Positions 51,783-60,431 of a stretch of 64,000 bases of DNA are shown piece after piece (within the stretch, counting starts at the first letter, position 1; each line of letters begins with the position of its first letter). The translations under genes were made by a program, and so were the position numbers. Under the pieces are notes generated by a model. The model saw only the letters and a list, made by a program, of their open reading frames with translations. It made no database searches and was not told the origin of the DNA. This stretch comes from an uncultured Prevotella sp. (GTDB taxonomy: Bacteria; Bacteroidota; Bacteroidia; Bacteroidales; Bacteroidaceae): contig CAMPYS010000004.1 in assembly GCA_946998295.1 (NCBI GenBank), positions 1-64,000 on the forward strand. The letters run 5' to 3'.

Positions 51783-51858
51783 TACCTACAATTAGGTATG
51801 TCTGAAAAACATCACAATTAATAGGTATTGCTCATTATATTGATAAGACGTACTTTTG
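51783..51858 (+). promoter_or_regulatory. Promoter of the 51969 gene with TAGGTA operator pair
   Basis: TACTTTTG (51851-51858, -7 box) is followed by CAAC as in the hmuY promoter. TAGGTA at 51822-51827 lies 23 nt before it. Another 29 nt upstream is a perfect inverted repeat TACCTA-CAAT-TAGGTA (51783-51798). The leader to the start codon is about 100 nt. The arrangement suggests binding of one regulator at both divergent promoters. Confidence 0.65.
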
Positions 51859-51968
51859 CAACTCATAAAAGATTATACTAAAATGTGTGTACTGCATTTA
51901 GTTTGCGCATTATTATTACTATATTATAGAGATACATTTATACTTTTACAAAATAACAATTAACTAAC

Positions 51969-53177
51969 ATGAAAAAAATTTTACTATCTGCACTTTTGGC
52001 AGTATTGTGTTTAGGCGTTAACGCCCAAAATAAGAAAGCTCCAAATTATTATAGAGCTATTCCAAAAGTTCATACGCATCGTCTTGCGCAATGGAGTACG
52101 TTTGGAGGTTCAGAAGTCTATAAATATAAATATGATGATTATGGCTTTCTGACAGAAGTGGAATCTACCGGAGATGACAAACCAACGGAAGTCATCAAGT
52201 TCACTTATGATGCGAATGGCTATTTGAAAGAAGAAACACGCTATACCGTCAAGCCAGATGGCGAACAGTTAGAAGATCGACGCGACATTTACGATCGTGA
52301 CAACAATGGATTCATTAAGATCCATCATAGATTTACATTAAAACCAAATAAAGAAGGGAATCTTGTATTGATGGAAGATGTGCGTTCTACATATGAGTAC
52401 GATGCTCAGATGCGTGTGATAAAAACTAATGATGTGCAGTTTGATGAGAAAAATCTCAAATTAGAAGATTACGCAGATCGCCATACTACTATAACTTACG
52501 ATAATAAGGGACGTGAACAAATCTTTAGTTTTACGATGGGTAACGGCAACAATGTATGGAAAGAAGTGTTTGAATACGATAAAAACATTGATGACCGCAT
52601 GGTAGGTTTGAAATATATTCCAGGAGAAGAAATGACGGAGAGCACACCCATGGAGCTAAAGTATGTGTACGATGACAATGGAGACATCACGAACACAGGA
52701 ACAGAAGCTTTCTCTTACACATTCAGCTATGGCGATGAAGGCGATGAACAGTACGAGGCCGCACATACGTTCATTCCTTTGGTGCAATCAGAAGGAGACC
52801 GCCTTTACATAGGTCCGCGCAACTGTATGTACTTCAACCACCTTCCGCTCAACAAGGCTTTTAAGCATGTTCCCATGAGTGAATCTACGGATGAAACCGA
52901 ATGTAGTTATGAAGAAAACACGGCAGTAGAGAAGAAAACGGATGGCATCGCAGAAATCACCCATGACCAAGCGAACATTAGCTTTAGCAATGGCTGCCTA
53001 ATCATTGAGGGGGCGACAAACAATGGCACGGAGCAAGTTTGCGTGTACAGCGTAACAGGACAATTGGTGGCAACCCATGTGGTAAGAGGCAACAAGACTA
53101 TCAGCCTGAACACGTTGCCCGCTGGCGAATATATAGCCAAAATAGGAAGCAAAGTTGTCAAATTTGCAAAATCTTAA
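51969..53177 (+). CDS. Secreted YD-repeat-like protein with T9SS sorting domain
   Basis: 402 residues. Signal peptide (MKKILLSALLAVLCLGVNAQ), then repeated strands of the form YDDYGFLTEVES, YDANGYLKEETR, YDAQMRVIK, YDNKGREQIF, YDDNGDITNTG that recall YD/RHS-type repeats. The last ~75 residues (ISFSNGCLIIEGATN, VCVYSVTGQLVATHVV, LPAGEYIAKIG) are a T9SS type A domain. No catalytic motif seen. It lies directly upstream of the C10 protease and shares promoter features with hmuY, so a role in heme or protein acquisition is possible but unproven. Confidence 0.75.
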   Translation: MKKILLSALLAVLCLGVNAQNKKAPNYYRAIPKVHTHRLAQWSTFGGSEVYKYKYDDYGFLTEVESTGDDKPTEVIKFTYDANGYLKEETRYTVKPDGEQLEDRRDIYDRDNNGFIKIHHRFTLKPNKEGNLVLMEDVRSTYEYDAQMRVIKTNDVQFDEKNLKLEDYADRHTTITYDNKGREQIFSFTMGNGNNVWKEVFEYDKNIDDRMVGLKYIPGEEMTESTPMELKYVYDDNGDITNTGTEAFSYTFSYGDEGDEQYEAAHTFIPLVQSEGDRLYIGPRNCMYFNHLPLNKAFKHVPMSESTDETECSYEENTAVEKKTDGIAEITHDQANISFSNGCLIIEGATNNGTEQVCVYSVTGQLVATHVVRGNKTISLNTLPAGEYIAKIGSKVVKFAKS

Positions 53178-53189
53178 TACATCACGACA

Positions 53190-53247
53190 GTATAAGGCAA
53201 GGGAGCTTACGGCAAAGAAACCGTAACACCCTTGCCATACTTTATTT
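53190..53247 (+). terminator. Branched terminator between the 51969 gene and the protease
   Basis: GGCAAGGG (53196-53203) pairs with CCCTTGCC (53229-53236), flanked by GTAT/ATAC, and an inner stem TTACGG/CCGTAA (53207-53212 with 53221-53226) stacks inside; TTTATTT follows. A strong intrinsic terminator; the protease starts 48 nt later and has no clear -7 box, so it may depend on read-through. Confidence 0.8.
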
Positions 53248-53294
53248 ACAGACTTACGCAAGCAACGATCATGTGCTTGCAAAAGAAATCAACA

Positions 53295-56200
53295 ATGAAG
53301 AAAACTCTATTATTCGTTTTAATCGCCATTTCCACCTTGGCCAATGCCAATCCCATCGGAAAGCAAGAGGCCATGAAGCTGGCCATGCGATTTTTGAAGC
53401 AAAAACAATCAACGACAAGCACTCGTGCAAAATCCCAGCGCAACCAATTAAAAATGGTCATGCAGTGTCCCAACGCTTATTATGTTTTCAACAATGGAAA
53501 CGGGCAAGGCTTTGTCATCACGTCGGCAGACGATCGCACAGACGCTGTCTTGGGATATGCCTATACGGGGATGTTTGACGTAAATAACATTCCTGTGCAA
53601 TTAAAAGACTTACTTAGTTTGTATGAGCATGAGATAAAAACGGCTGTCCGATTACAATTAAAAAATCTAAAAACTGCTCCTAAAACTCGTGTAGGATTGA
53701 ACGTGAAACGTTCTATTCATCCGCTTATCGAAACACGTTGGAGCCAAGGCTCACCATATAATGATGCCTGCCCAATGGGGGCTTTTGAGCGAACAGTAAC
53801 AGGATGCGTTGCTACTGCCATGGCGCAAGTAATGTATTATCATAAATGCCCACAAGGAGAAACCCTCGATACGATACCTGGTTACAAGAGTCCGAAGATA
53901 GGAAAGGTTTTGGACATGTTACCCAAAACGACATTCGATTGGAAAAATATGCTGCGAGTGTACGGTGAGAGTGCCACTCGAGAACAGAAAAATGCTGTGG
54001 CAAAATTGATGAAATATTGCGGTGTCTCAACGGAAATGGACTATGCTACTGCCAAGCAAGGTGGATCAGGAACGGTTGCCGTTGAGTTGCCATATGCATT
54101 GACACATTATTTTGGATATAGCAAGACGGCACGTTATGCTGACCGTAGTGGATATACCTCAAAGACATGGAACAACATGATTTATCAGGAATTGAAAGAA
54201 GGTCGTCCTGTACTGTATGGAGGCGTAACACCAACAGGAGGTGGACACGAATTTGTATGCGATGGATACGAGTCGGGTGATTACTTTCACATTAACTGGG
54301 GATGGGGCGGTTTGTCCGATGGATATTTCCGTTTGTCAGTTCTCAATCCTGACCAACAAGGAATAGGATCGTTTGAGGGAGGATATTCATTAGGCCAATG
54401 TGCTATTTTAGGTGTAAAACCGAATGAAGGTGAAGAGTCGAAGGATGCCATGACAGTGATAGACTTGCATCTCCGCGGTATTAGCAAGATGTCAAGAAAA
54501 AGAATTGAACAAGGTTTTAAAAGTCTTATTATGTCTTATGAGGTGTTCAATTACATGCTGTTGCCCTTTGAAGGACAAATGGGTGTGGCTTTATATAAAA
54601 ACGGTAAGATGATTCAGGTGGTACATGAGAGCGATGTTATCTCCTACGAGCCAATCACCCCTAAAAGGACTTTTTACAAGGTAACTTTGAAAAATTTTGG
54701 TGCAGGCATGAAAGGTGATTATCAGTTATTGCCCGTTTGTAAAGAAAAGACGTCAAAAACTTGGCAACTTTGTCCTGGTGCAGAGAAGTCGGTATGTAAC
54801 TTACATATTACGGAAACACAGTTGAATGCTTCCATCATCAATCCTCAAACCATCGACTTGAAATTGGTTTCCATTGATATGCCAAAAGTAATCAAAACGG
54901 GCAGAACTTATACGGCTATGGCAAAAATAAAGAATGTCGGTCCAGATTTTACAGGTTCGTTAAGTTTTGTGTTCGGCAACAAACGTTCAATATTGGGCTT
55001 ATCTATAGCACCTGGTGCAACGGTAGAAGTACCATTGAGTTTTCAATCCGATGTAGCGAATCAGAAAACGCAATATCGCATTAATGTTTGGGACAATATG
55101 CAAGATCGTGACATTGATTTTGTAGGTAAAGGAGAAGTGGATGTTGTAGAGGGAAAGAACGTACCAGATGCTAAATTAACAGCATCGGTATTCTGCACAA
55201 ACGGTAGTCTTAAAAAGTCGAATGAACTGTATGGCACGCACATAGAAGGACGGTTTGAGGTTAAAAATACGGCAACAGATGATTATGACCGTGATTTGCT
55301 CATTGCGTTAGTAGGAGAAAAACGAGATATACAGATGAAACAGCTAAATGTTATCATTCCCGCAGGAAAGACTATCGATATACCTTTTGCTTTCGATAAC
55401 TTGGTACCAGGAACGAGATATATCGTAACATTATTGGGGTACGAAGGTATCTATCAAAAGGGTAAGGCTATATGCAATGGTGCCATTACATGCAAAGCTG
55501 CTGTGATGAAGTACCTATCAGATGGAACATCCATGGCTCTTGATCCAGAAGCGGATATTGACTTAACAGGGGCCATAGCGGTAGATATGTATGATTTGAT
55601 CGTGAAGAATGATACAAAGTTGAGGCCGAGTAACAATACCAACTGTTTATATTATCTGCATGAATCAAGTCCAGTGCCAGAGGCTTTGAAAGACAAGAAT
55701 GTAATATTGGGAGATGAAGCACAGAAGATAACATTATACACTAACCAGCCCATAAAGATATTGCGCAATTTTACAGCAAGAGAAATTAAATGTCTGCGTC
55801 CTTTTGTTGCCAATGGTAAGGATGCAGGAAGCGCATGGACTACTATCTCTTTGCCTTTTGTCCCTGCTGCCATAAAAATAAACAACCAACCTGCCGAGTT
55901 ACATGTCTATAATTTTGTTCATGAGCAAGAAAACAAGCTTTATTTTAACACAACTCAGCAAATAGAAGATTATTGTCCTTATCTTATGAAAATAAATAAT
56001 CTTCATAGCATAGCAACAGACATGTTGCTGACAATCTATGGCAAGGATGTAGAAATCAATCAGCAAATCAAGAGTGTTCTCGGCTCTGACAATTATAGTT
56101 TTGTTGGGACTATTGGTCAACGTCAGCTAGTTTCGGCTTATCTCTATAATGCAAAAACAAATTGCTTTGAATTGTCTCAAACACCAACTGTTGATTGTTT

Positions 56201-56426
56201 TTCTGCTTTTGTAGAGTCTAATCTCAATAATGAAAACAATGGTGTGAAGTCACTGGCTGTTGTATTGGATGATGTGGGATTGGGTATTCCTGTTTCTACA
56301 GTGGCACATCCTTCTCGGTATGTTATATATAATCTTCAAGGAGTTAAAGTTGGAGAGGGTAAAGAGAACATATCTCGTTTGTCTAAAGGCGTGTATATTG
56401 TCAATGGGAAAAAGGTTATTAAATGA
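53295..56426 (+). CDS. Secreted C10-family cysteine protease (SpeB/PrtT-like)
   Basis: 1043 residues from the ATG at 53295 (MKKTLLFVLIAISTLANANP), which gives a proper signal peptide; an earlier start at 53232 would begin inside the terminator. A SpeB-type propeptide (about 20-140, NPIGKQEAMKLAMRFL) precedes the catalytic domain: Cys171 in TVTGCVATAMAQVMYYHKC and His318 in GGGHEFVCDGYESG, followed by FHINWGWGGLSDGYFRLS. About 600 residues of beta-rich repeats and a T9SS domain (YNLQGVKVGEGKENISRLSK) complete it. Such proteases degrade host proteins and hemoproteins. Placement beside the heme locus suggests a nutritional role. Confidence 0.9.
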   Translation: MKKTLLFVLIAISTLANANPIGKQEAMKLAMRFLKQKQSTTSTRAKSQRNQLKMVMQCPNAYYVFNNGNGQGFVITSADDRTDAVLGYAYTGMFDVNNIPVQLKDLLSLYEHEIKTAVRLQLKNLKTAPKTRVGLNVKRSIHPLIETRWSQGSPYNDACPMGAFERTVTGCVATAMAQVMYYHKCPQGETLDTIPGYKSPKIGKVLDMLPKTTFDWKNMLRVYGESATREQKNAVAKLMKYCGVSTEMDYATAKQGGSGTVAVELPYALTHYFGYSKTARYADRSGYTSKTWNNMIYQELKEGRPVLYGGVTPTGGGHEFVCDGYESGDYFHINWGWGGLSDGYFRLSVLNPDQQGIGSFEGGYSLGQCAILGVKPNEGEESKDAMTVIDLHLRGISKMSRKRIEQGFKSLIMSYEVFNYMLLPFEGQMGVALYKNGKMIQVVHESDVISYEPITPKRTFYKVTLKNFGAGMKGDYQLLPVCKEKTSKTWQLCPGAEKSVCNLHITETQLNASIINPQTIDLKLVSIDMPKVIKTGRTYTAMAKIKNVGPDFTGSLSFVFGNKRSILGLSIAPGATVEVPLSFQSDVANQKTQYRINVWDNMQDRDIDFVGKGEVDVVEGKNVPDAKLTASVFCTNGSLKKSNELYGTHIEGRFEVKNTATDDYDRDLLIALVGEKRDIQMKQLNVIIPAGKTIDIPFAFDNLVPGTRYIVTLLGYEGIYQKGKAICNGAITCKAAVMKYLSDGTSMALDPEADIDLTGAIAVDMYDLIVKNDTKLRPSNNTNCLYYLHESSPVPEALKDKNVILGDEAQKITLYTNQPIKILRNFTAREIKCLRPFVANGKDAGSAWTTISLPFVPAAIKINNQPAELHVYNFVHEQENKLYFNTTQQIEDYCPYLMKINNLHSIATDMLLTIYGKDVEINQQIKSVLGSDNYSFVGTIGQRQLVSAYLYNAKTNCFELSQTPTVDCFSAFVESNLNNENNGVKSLAVVLDDVGLGIPVSTVAHPSRYVIYNLQGVKVGEGKENISRLSKGVYIVNGKKVIK

Positions 56427-56486
56427 TGTGGGGTGGTAGCACAATGTAATAACATAAGGGTTTGCTCTTAATCATCACCACCTATC

Positions 56487-56509
56487 ATCCTATACTTTTA
56501 GAATAGGAT
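56487..56509 (+). terminator. Possible terminator after the protease
   Basis: ATCCTAT (56487-56493) pairs with ATAGGAT (56503-56509), a weak stem 60 nt after the stop, with only an AT-rich tail. Between 56510 and 56574 no feature was seen. Confidence 0.3.
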
Positions 56510-56574
56510 AGTGATCTTAAAATTAGCAGAGCATTTTAAGATTAACTCAAGACGAAAAATAGAGATTAAGAACT

Positions 56575-56716
56575 ATTGCTGTCCGGTAAAATGACTATCT
56601 TTGTTCATGGTTATGTTTTATTTTAGTAAAAACAAAGATAACCAAAAGGACTGATACTTCGTGAGATGTGTCAGCCCTAATTTATTTTGTTTGAAAAAGT
56701 TTTACCGGACAGCAAT
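56575..56716 (+). repeat. MITE-like repeat, copy 3 (142 bp), perfect ends
   Basis: Ends ATTGCTGTCCGGTAAAA and TTTTACCGGACAGCAAT are perfect 17-bp inverted repeats. It holds TATCTTTG just inside the left end, a 15-codon frame MVMFYFSKNKDNQKD, the CTGATACTTC/GATGTGTCAG hairpin and a T-rich run. Closest of the three copies to a mobile unit. No flanking duplication evident. Confidence 0.88.
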
Positions 56717-56732
56717 AATATGATTCTAATCT

Positions 56733-56975
56733 TCACCCTAATATAAACGGATGAGGGATGCTGACACAGATGCTCACCCTGTCGTGTCTTGATGATACCA
56801 TGCGCTCAAGTTCAAAAATATGATGGAACTTTTGCTCCAGTTCTACGTTTTTATCCCTAAGTCCAGTATTCCTTTGTTCAATAAATCTAATAGCAGCTTC
56901 TATAGTTAGAGAATGGTGGTCAGATGTCATTGGTAAATGAGACTTCTCCATCACATTATCAATTATTTTATGCAA
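56733..56975 (-). CDS. Small hypothetical protein, doubtful
   Basis: 80 residues, or 72 from the inner ATG at 56951 (MEKSHLPMTSDHHSLTIEAA). The middle part (LRDKNVELEQKFHHIFELER) looks like a short coiled coil. It starts and ends in non-coding sequence between MITE copy 3 and the nuclease-helicase gene. It could be a remnant of a mobile element. I do not recognise it. Confidence 0.3.
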   Translation of the reverse strand: MHKIIDNVMEKSHLPMTSDHHSLTIEAAIRFIEQRNTGLRDKNVELEQKFHHIFELERMVSSRHDRVSICVSIPHPFILG

Positions 56976-57041
56976 TTTAAAGGTGCAAATAATATAACAT
57001 GCTTACAAATAATTAGTTATTCGATTAAGGAATATCCCTAT

Positions 57042-60000
57042 TTATTTGTATAATATATTTTGTATATCAAATATTCCTTTTTTATTAGATATAAATTCAA
57101 TTAGTTTTTTATAGATATCATTTACCTTTAAGATGTTTTCGTTTCCAGTTATAATGAGTTGTTGTTTAGCACGCGTTATAGCAACATTTAGCTTTCTATC
57201 AATTTTAATACCATCTTCTGTAAAAGTATTAGCTGTAAGAAAATCTAATTGCGATATATTTTTTATTGTGGTAGAAAATATAATTACATCTCTTTGACTA
57301 CCTTGATATCGTTCTACAGTATCTATTGTTATTTGTTTTAGCTCTTTAATATTGAATAGTTCTATTTCTTTTTTTATCATAGCTATTTGGCTTCGATATG
57401 GAACTATTATTCCTATAGATTTGTTAGGATTAAATTTATTGTTTATAATATAGTATAGGTGTTTTACTATTTTAGCTATAATTTTGGCCTCTTTGATGTT
57501 ATTTTTTTCTGATAAGTAATAGTTTTTAATAGGTGTAACAGGAATGAATATTAATCTGTTTTCAGCGAGTATTTTATCTATAAGATTATTATTATTATTG
57601 ATGTTGTATTTTAGTTTTTCTTCTTTTTGATGTTTCAGGGGAACTGTTTTAATATTTTCATTTTTATAGAACATGTTATTTGGAAATTCTGCTATTTCTG
57701 GGTGCATTCTACCTTGTCTGTTTAGCGTACCTATAAAATCTGTCCTATTTGCAGACTTTTCTATTCTTATTAGTCTTTGAAATAGTGAGTCCGCACAATT
57801 ATATAATTTAATGTCGTTTAGTTGTATATTGTCTACTTTTGACTCTTTTTCATCTTGTAACACAACTGCTGGAAGCTGTTTATAATCTCCAATAAGTATG
57901 AATTTATCGATAGCATTATAATCATTAAAATCTTTAGCAGCAAGTATTCCAATTAAATTAGGTTCAAGGATTTGACTTGCCTCATCAATAATTGCCAATT
58001 GAAAATGTTTAATATTTAGTATATATTGTTTATTTGAAAGTGTCGCAGTTGTACTTACAATAATATTTGTATTAATAATTTTTTCTTTAATTTTATCAAT
58101 ATCTGTTGTATCTTTGATGCTATTATTTATTAGCCTATGTATAAAGTTTTTACCTGTACTATTTTCATTACCAAGCCTTATATATTCAAAATTATTATCT
58201 TCAAGTATTTGGCATATTTCATCTACAGCTCTATTTGTGTATGCCATTAATAAAATATTATCATTATAATGTTCTCTAACAATAAATTGTAGAGCCATTG
58301 AAGTTTTACCAGTTCCTGGTGGTCCAATTATTAAAAAATAATCTTTAGCCTGTTTTGCTTTTAGCACGATTTCATCGTAATATTTATTATAGTATTTATT
58401 TAGAGTTACATTTTTATTTTGTTGAGGTCTTCTTTGTGCAAGAAGTAAATTTCGTCTATCATTATTTGCTTTAGCTAAAGTGTTAAGCCCACTAATAGCA
58501 ATTGAGGTATTAATATTGCTTGTTGCATGTTCAATAGCGTATGGGAAGCCTGTAATAAATTCAGAATTTTTTTGTCCATTATTAAGTTGAATTTTTATGT
58601 TTTGAGTTTCGATATCTATAATAGTTCCTTTAAGTAAAATATAGCTTCTTACATCTATTTCTTTTTCAGATGTGTATTTATAGAGTATTATCATATCTCC
58701 TCTTCTAAAATTAGGTATGAATTCATCGCATTTATTTTTATTTTTTAGAGTGATAATATCATATCCATTTTTTTCGGAGCTTTTTTCTTTATTAATTACT
58801 TTAAGATCTGTTAAAATATTACCTGTATCTAATTTTGTTTTTAGTGGCATATTCCATAAGTCAGCCATAGCATTTCCAGTGTATTCACTTATACCCACTT
58901 TAGATAATATTTCTTCTTTTATAACAAACCTTATCATTCTACTAAAGTATGCAGATTCAAGCATATTTAGCTTTTGTATATTTTGTATTGTATTATTAAG
59001 TTGTGGCTCTATATATTTTTGAAAAAATGACGGATTAATCGCTTCTGTTATTAATGAACTTGCTTTAAGGTTACGAAATAGTTTTTCACAAGAATTTCTT
59101 GATAGCCAAAATTCAGTTGAAACGATTTGATTACGAAATTTAATAGCTTCAAAAATAAGTTTTTTAAAAGGGGTTACCTCTAAAAAGCCTTTGGGTAGAT
59201 TATATTTTGAATATAATAAGAAAATGTTAATTTTTTTACTATCATCAATTGTAAAATTATGTATTATTAAACTGTAATAAAGTAACAGTTGTACATAATG
59301 TTTTTCAATGTGTAACGATCCATGTTTATTAGAAAAATTATTTTCAAGGAAAAAGTTTTTACCCGATTTTTGTTCAACAATTAGTTTAAAATCTGTGGTC
59401 ATTAAATCAATACGTCCTTGTAAGCCGAGAGCTTCACATATAAAAGTAGGTTCAATTATTATTTTAGAGTTATCATACTTTTTGAGAATCTCTTTTGTTA
59501 TAGTTTGAATATTTATTGCTTGTTCTTCTGCATTATGTTTTAATTCATTTATGTCTATATCTTTAGCAGCTGCAATTTCTAAAGCACTATTTCTTAAGTA
59601 ATAAGGTAAAGCATTATCATAGTTATTATAGTTAACAATATTATCAAGTAACATAGAAGCAAAATTACCAAATACAGTATATTTATTATTTACTCCTTCT
59701 TTAAGCCGTTTTATTATATATAGTAGTGGGTGGTGTCCATACTCTTCAAAACAATTTGCAATAGTCGAAACATCCATTATGAAATCAGGCTCAATTATAA
59801 TTAAATCTGCATATATAATATTATTTTTAATATTACAGTCAAGCAAATTCAGTTGCATACCCTTTTTAAGTATTCTATCTAAATATTTAAAGTTAGTAAA
59901 ATTATCCTTATCATAATATCTGACAATAAAATCCTCTATTTCATCAGCATAGTTCATGATAGAAATCTTTATATCTTTATCATTAAATTCTCTAACAATA

Positions 60001-60431
60001 CCCCTTAGCTTTTTTATTTTTTTATTTAAATTACGCGTATTTTGTTTAGGTGTTAGAGGTAGTTTATTATGTATATATTTAGGTATTTTATCGTTGAAAA
60101 CAGTAGAAATAAGTAGTGATAGTGCTCTGCAGTCATATAATAAGTCATTTTCATTTATAGGACTAATAGAATTACTTCTAATTCTCATAGCATGCACTGC
60201 TGCTGTATCTTGCGGAGTAAACTTGTTATCACAACACAGTTTATCTACTTGAGCTGTTAAGTTTCCAAAAGTATGTTTAGAGTCTTTAAGCCCTTGATAG
60301 CAAATTTGTACTAAACATTCATGTATTATGTGGTTAATATTATTATTATATTTATTTGATAAAATATATTTAATTTTATCGAATAATTCTTTGGCTACTT
60401 CTTTTTTATCTTTCATTATATTATTGTCCAT
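57042..60431 (-). CDS. Dna2-like PD-(D/E)XK nuclease and superfamily 1 helicase
   Basis: 1129 residues. The N-terminal ~480 residues include a nuclease-like core with GRIDLMTTDFKLIVEQKSG (about residues 335-355), the D and E-x-K pattern of Cas4/RecB-type nucleases. The C-terminal half is a Dna2/NAM7-type helicase: Walker A GPPGTGKT (about 702), DEASQ (about 815), GDYKQLPAV, GRMHPEIAEFP, DTVERYQGSQRDVIIFSTT and NVAITRAKQQL (about 1083). Cas4-type iron-sulphur cysteines are not clearly placed. The gene is extremely AT-rich. Its start overlaps the stop of the upstream hydrolase gene by 11 nt (an inner ATG at 60416 would avoid it). Likely roles are DNA end processing or defence; not proven. Confidence 0.82.
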   Translation of the reverse strand: MDNNIMKDKKEVAKELFDKIKYILSNKYNNNINHIIHECLVQICYQGLKDSKHTFGNLTAQVDKLCCDNKFTPQDTAAVHAMRIRSNSISPINENDLLYDCRALSLLISTVFNDKIPKYIHNKLPLTPKQNTRNLNKKIKKLRGIVREFNDKDIKISIMNYADEIEDFIVRYYDKDNFTNFKYLDRILKKGMQLNLLDCNIKNNIIYADLIIIEPDFIMDVSTIANCFEEYGHHPLLYIIKRLKEGVNNKYTVFGNFASMLLDNIVNYNNYDNALPYYLRNSALEIAAAKDIDINELKHNAEEQAINIQTITKEILKKYDNSKIIIEPTFICEALGLQGRIDLMTTDFKLIVEQKSGKNFFLENNFSNKHGSLHIEKHYVQLLLYYSLIIHNFTIDDSKKINIFLLYSKYNLPKGFLEVTPFKKLIFEAIKFRNQIVSTEFWLSRNSCEKLFRNLKASSLITEAINPSFFQKYIEPQLNNTIQNIQKLNMLESAYFSRMIRFVIKEEILSKVGISEYTGNAMADLWNMPLKTKLDTGNILTDLKVINKEKSSEKNGYDIITLKNKNKCDEFIPNFRRGDMIILYKYTSEKEIDVRSYILLKGTIIDIETQNIKIQLNNGQKNSEFITGFPYAIEHATSNINTSIAISGLNTLAKANNDRRNLLLAQRRPQQNKNVTLNKYYNKYYDEIVLKAKQAKDYFLIIGPPGTGKTSMALQFIVREHYNDNILLMAYTNRAVDEICQILEDNNFEYIRLGNENSTGKNFIHRLINNSIKDTTDIDKIKEKIINTNIIVSTTATLSNKQYILNIKHFQLAIIDEASQILEPNLIGILAAKDFNDYNAIDKFILIGDYKQLPAVVLQDEKESKVDNIQLNDIKLYNCADSLFQRLIRIEKSANRTDFIGTLNRQGRMHPEIAEFPNNMFYKNENIKTVPLKHQKEEKLKYNINNNNNLIDKILAENRLIFIPVTPIKNYYLSEKNNIKEAKIIAKIVKHLYYIINNKFNPNKSIGIIVPYRSQIAMIKKEIELFNIKELKQITIDTVERYQGSQRDVIIFSTTIKNISQLDFLTANTFTEDGIKIDRKLNVAITRAKQQLIITGNENILKVNDIYKKLIEFISNKKGIFDIQNILYK

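Noticed and set aside
53039..53578. 179-residue reading frame across the end of the YD-like gene
   Set aside because: Lies in another frame over the end of one good gene, a terminator and the start of the protease; composition is not protein-like.
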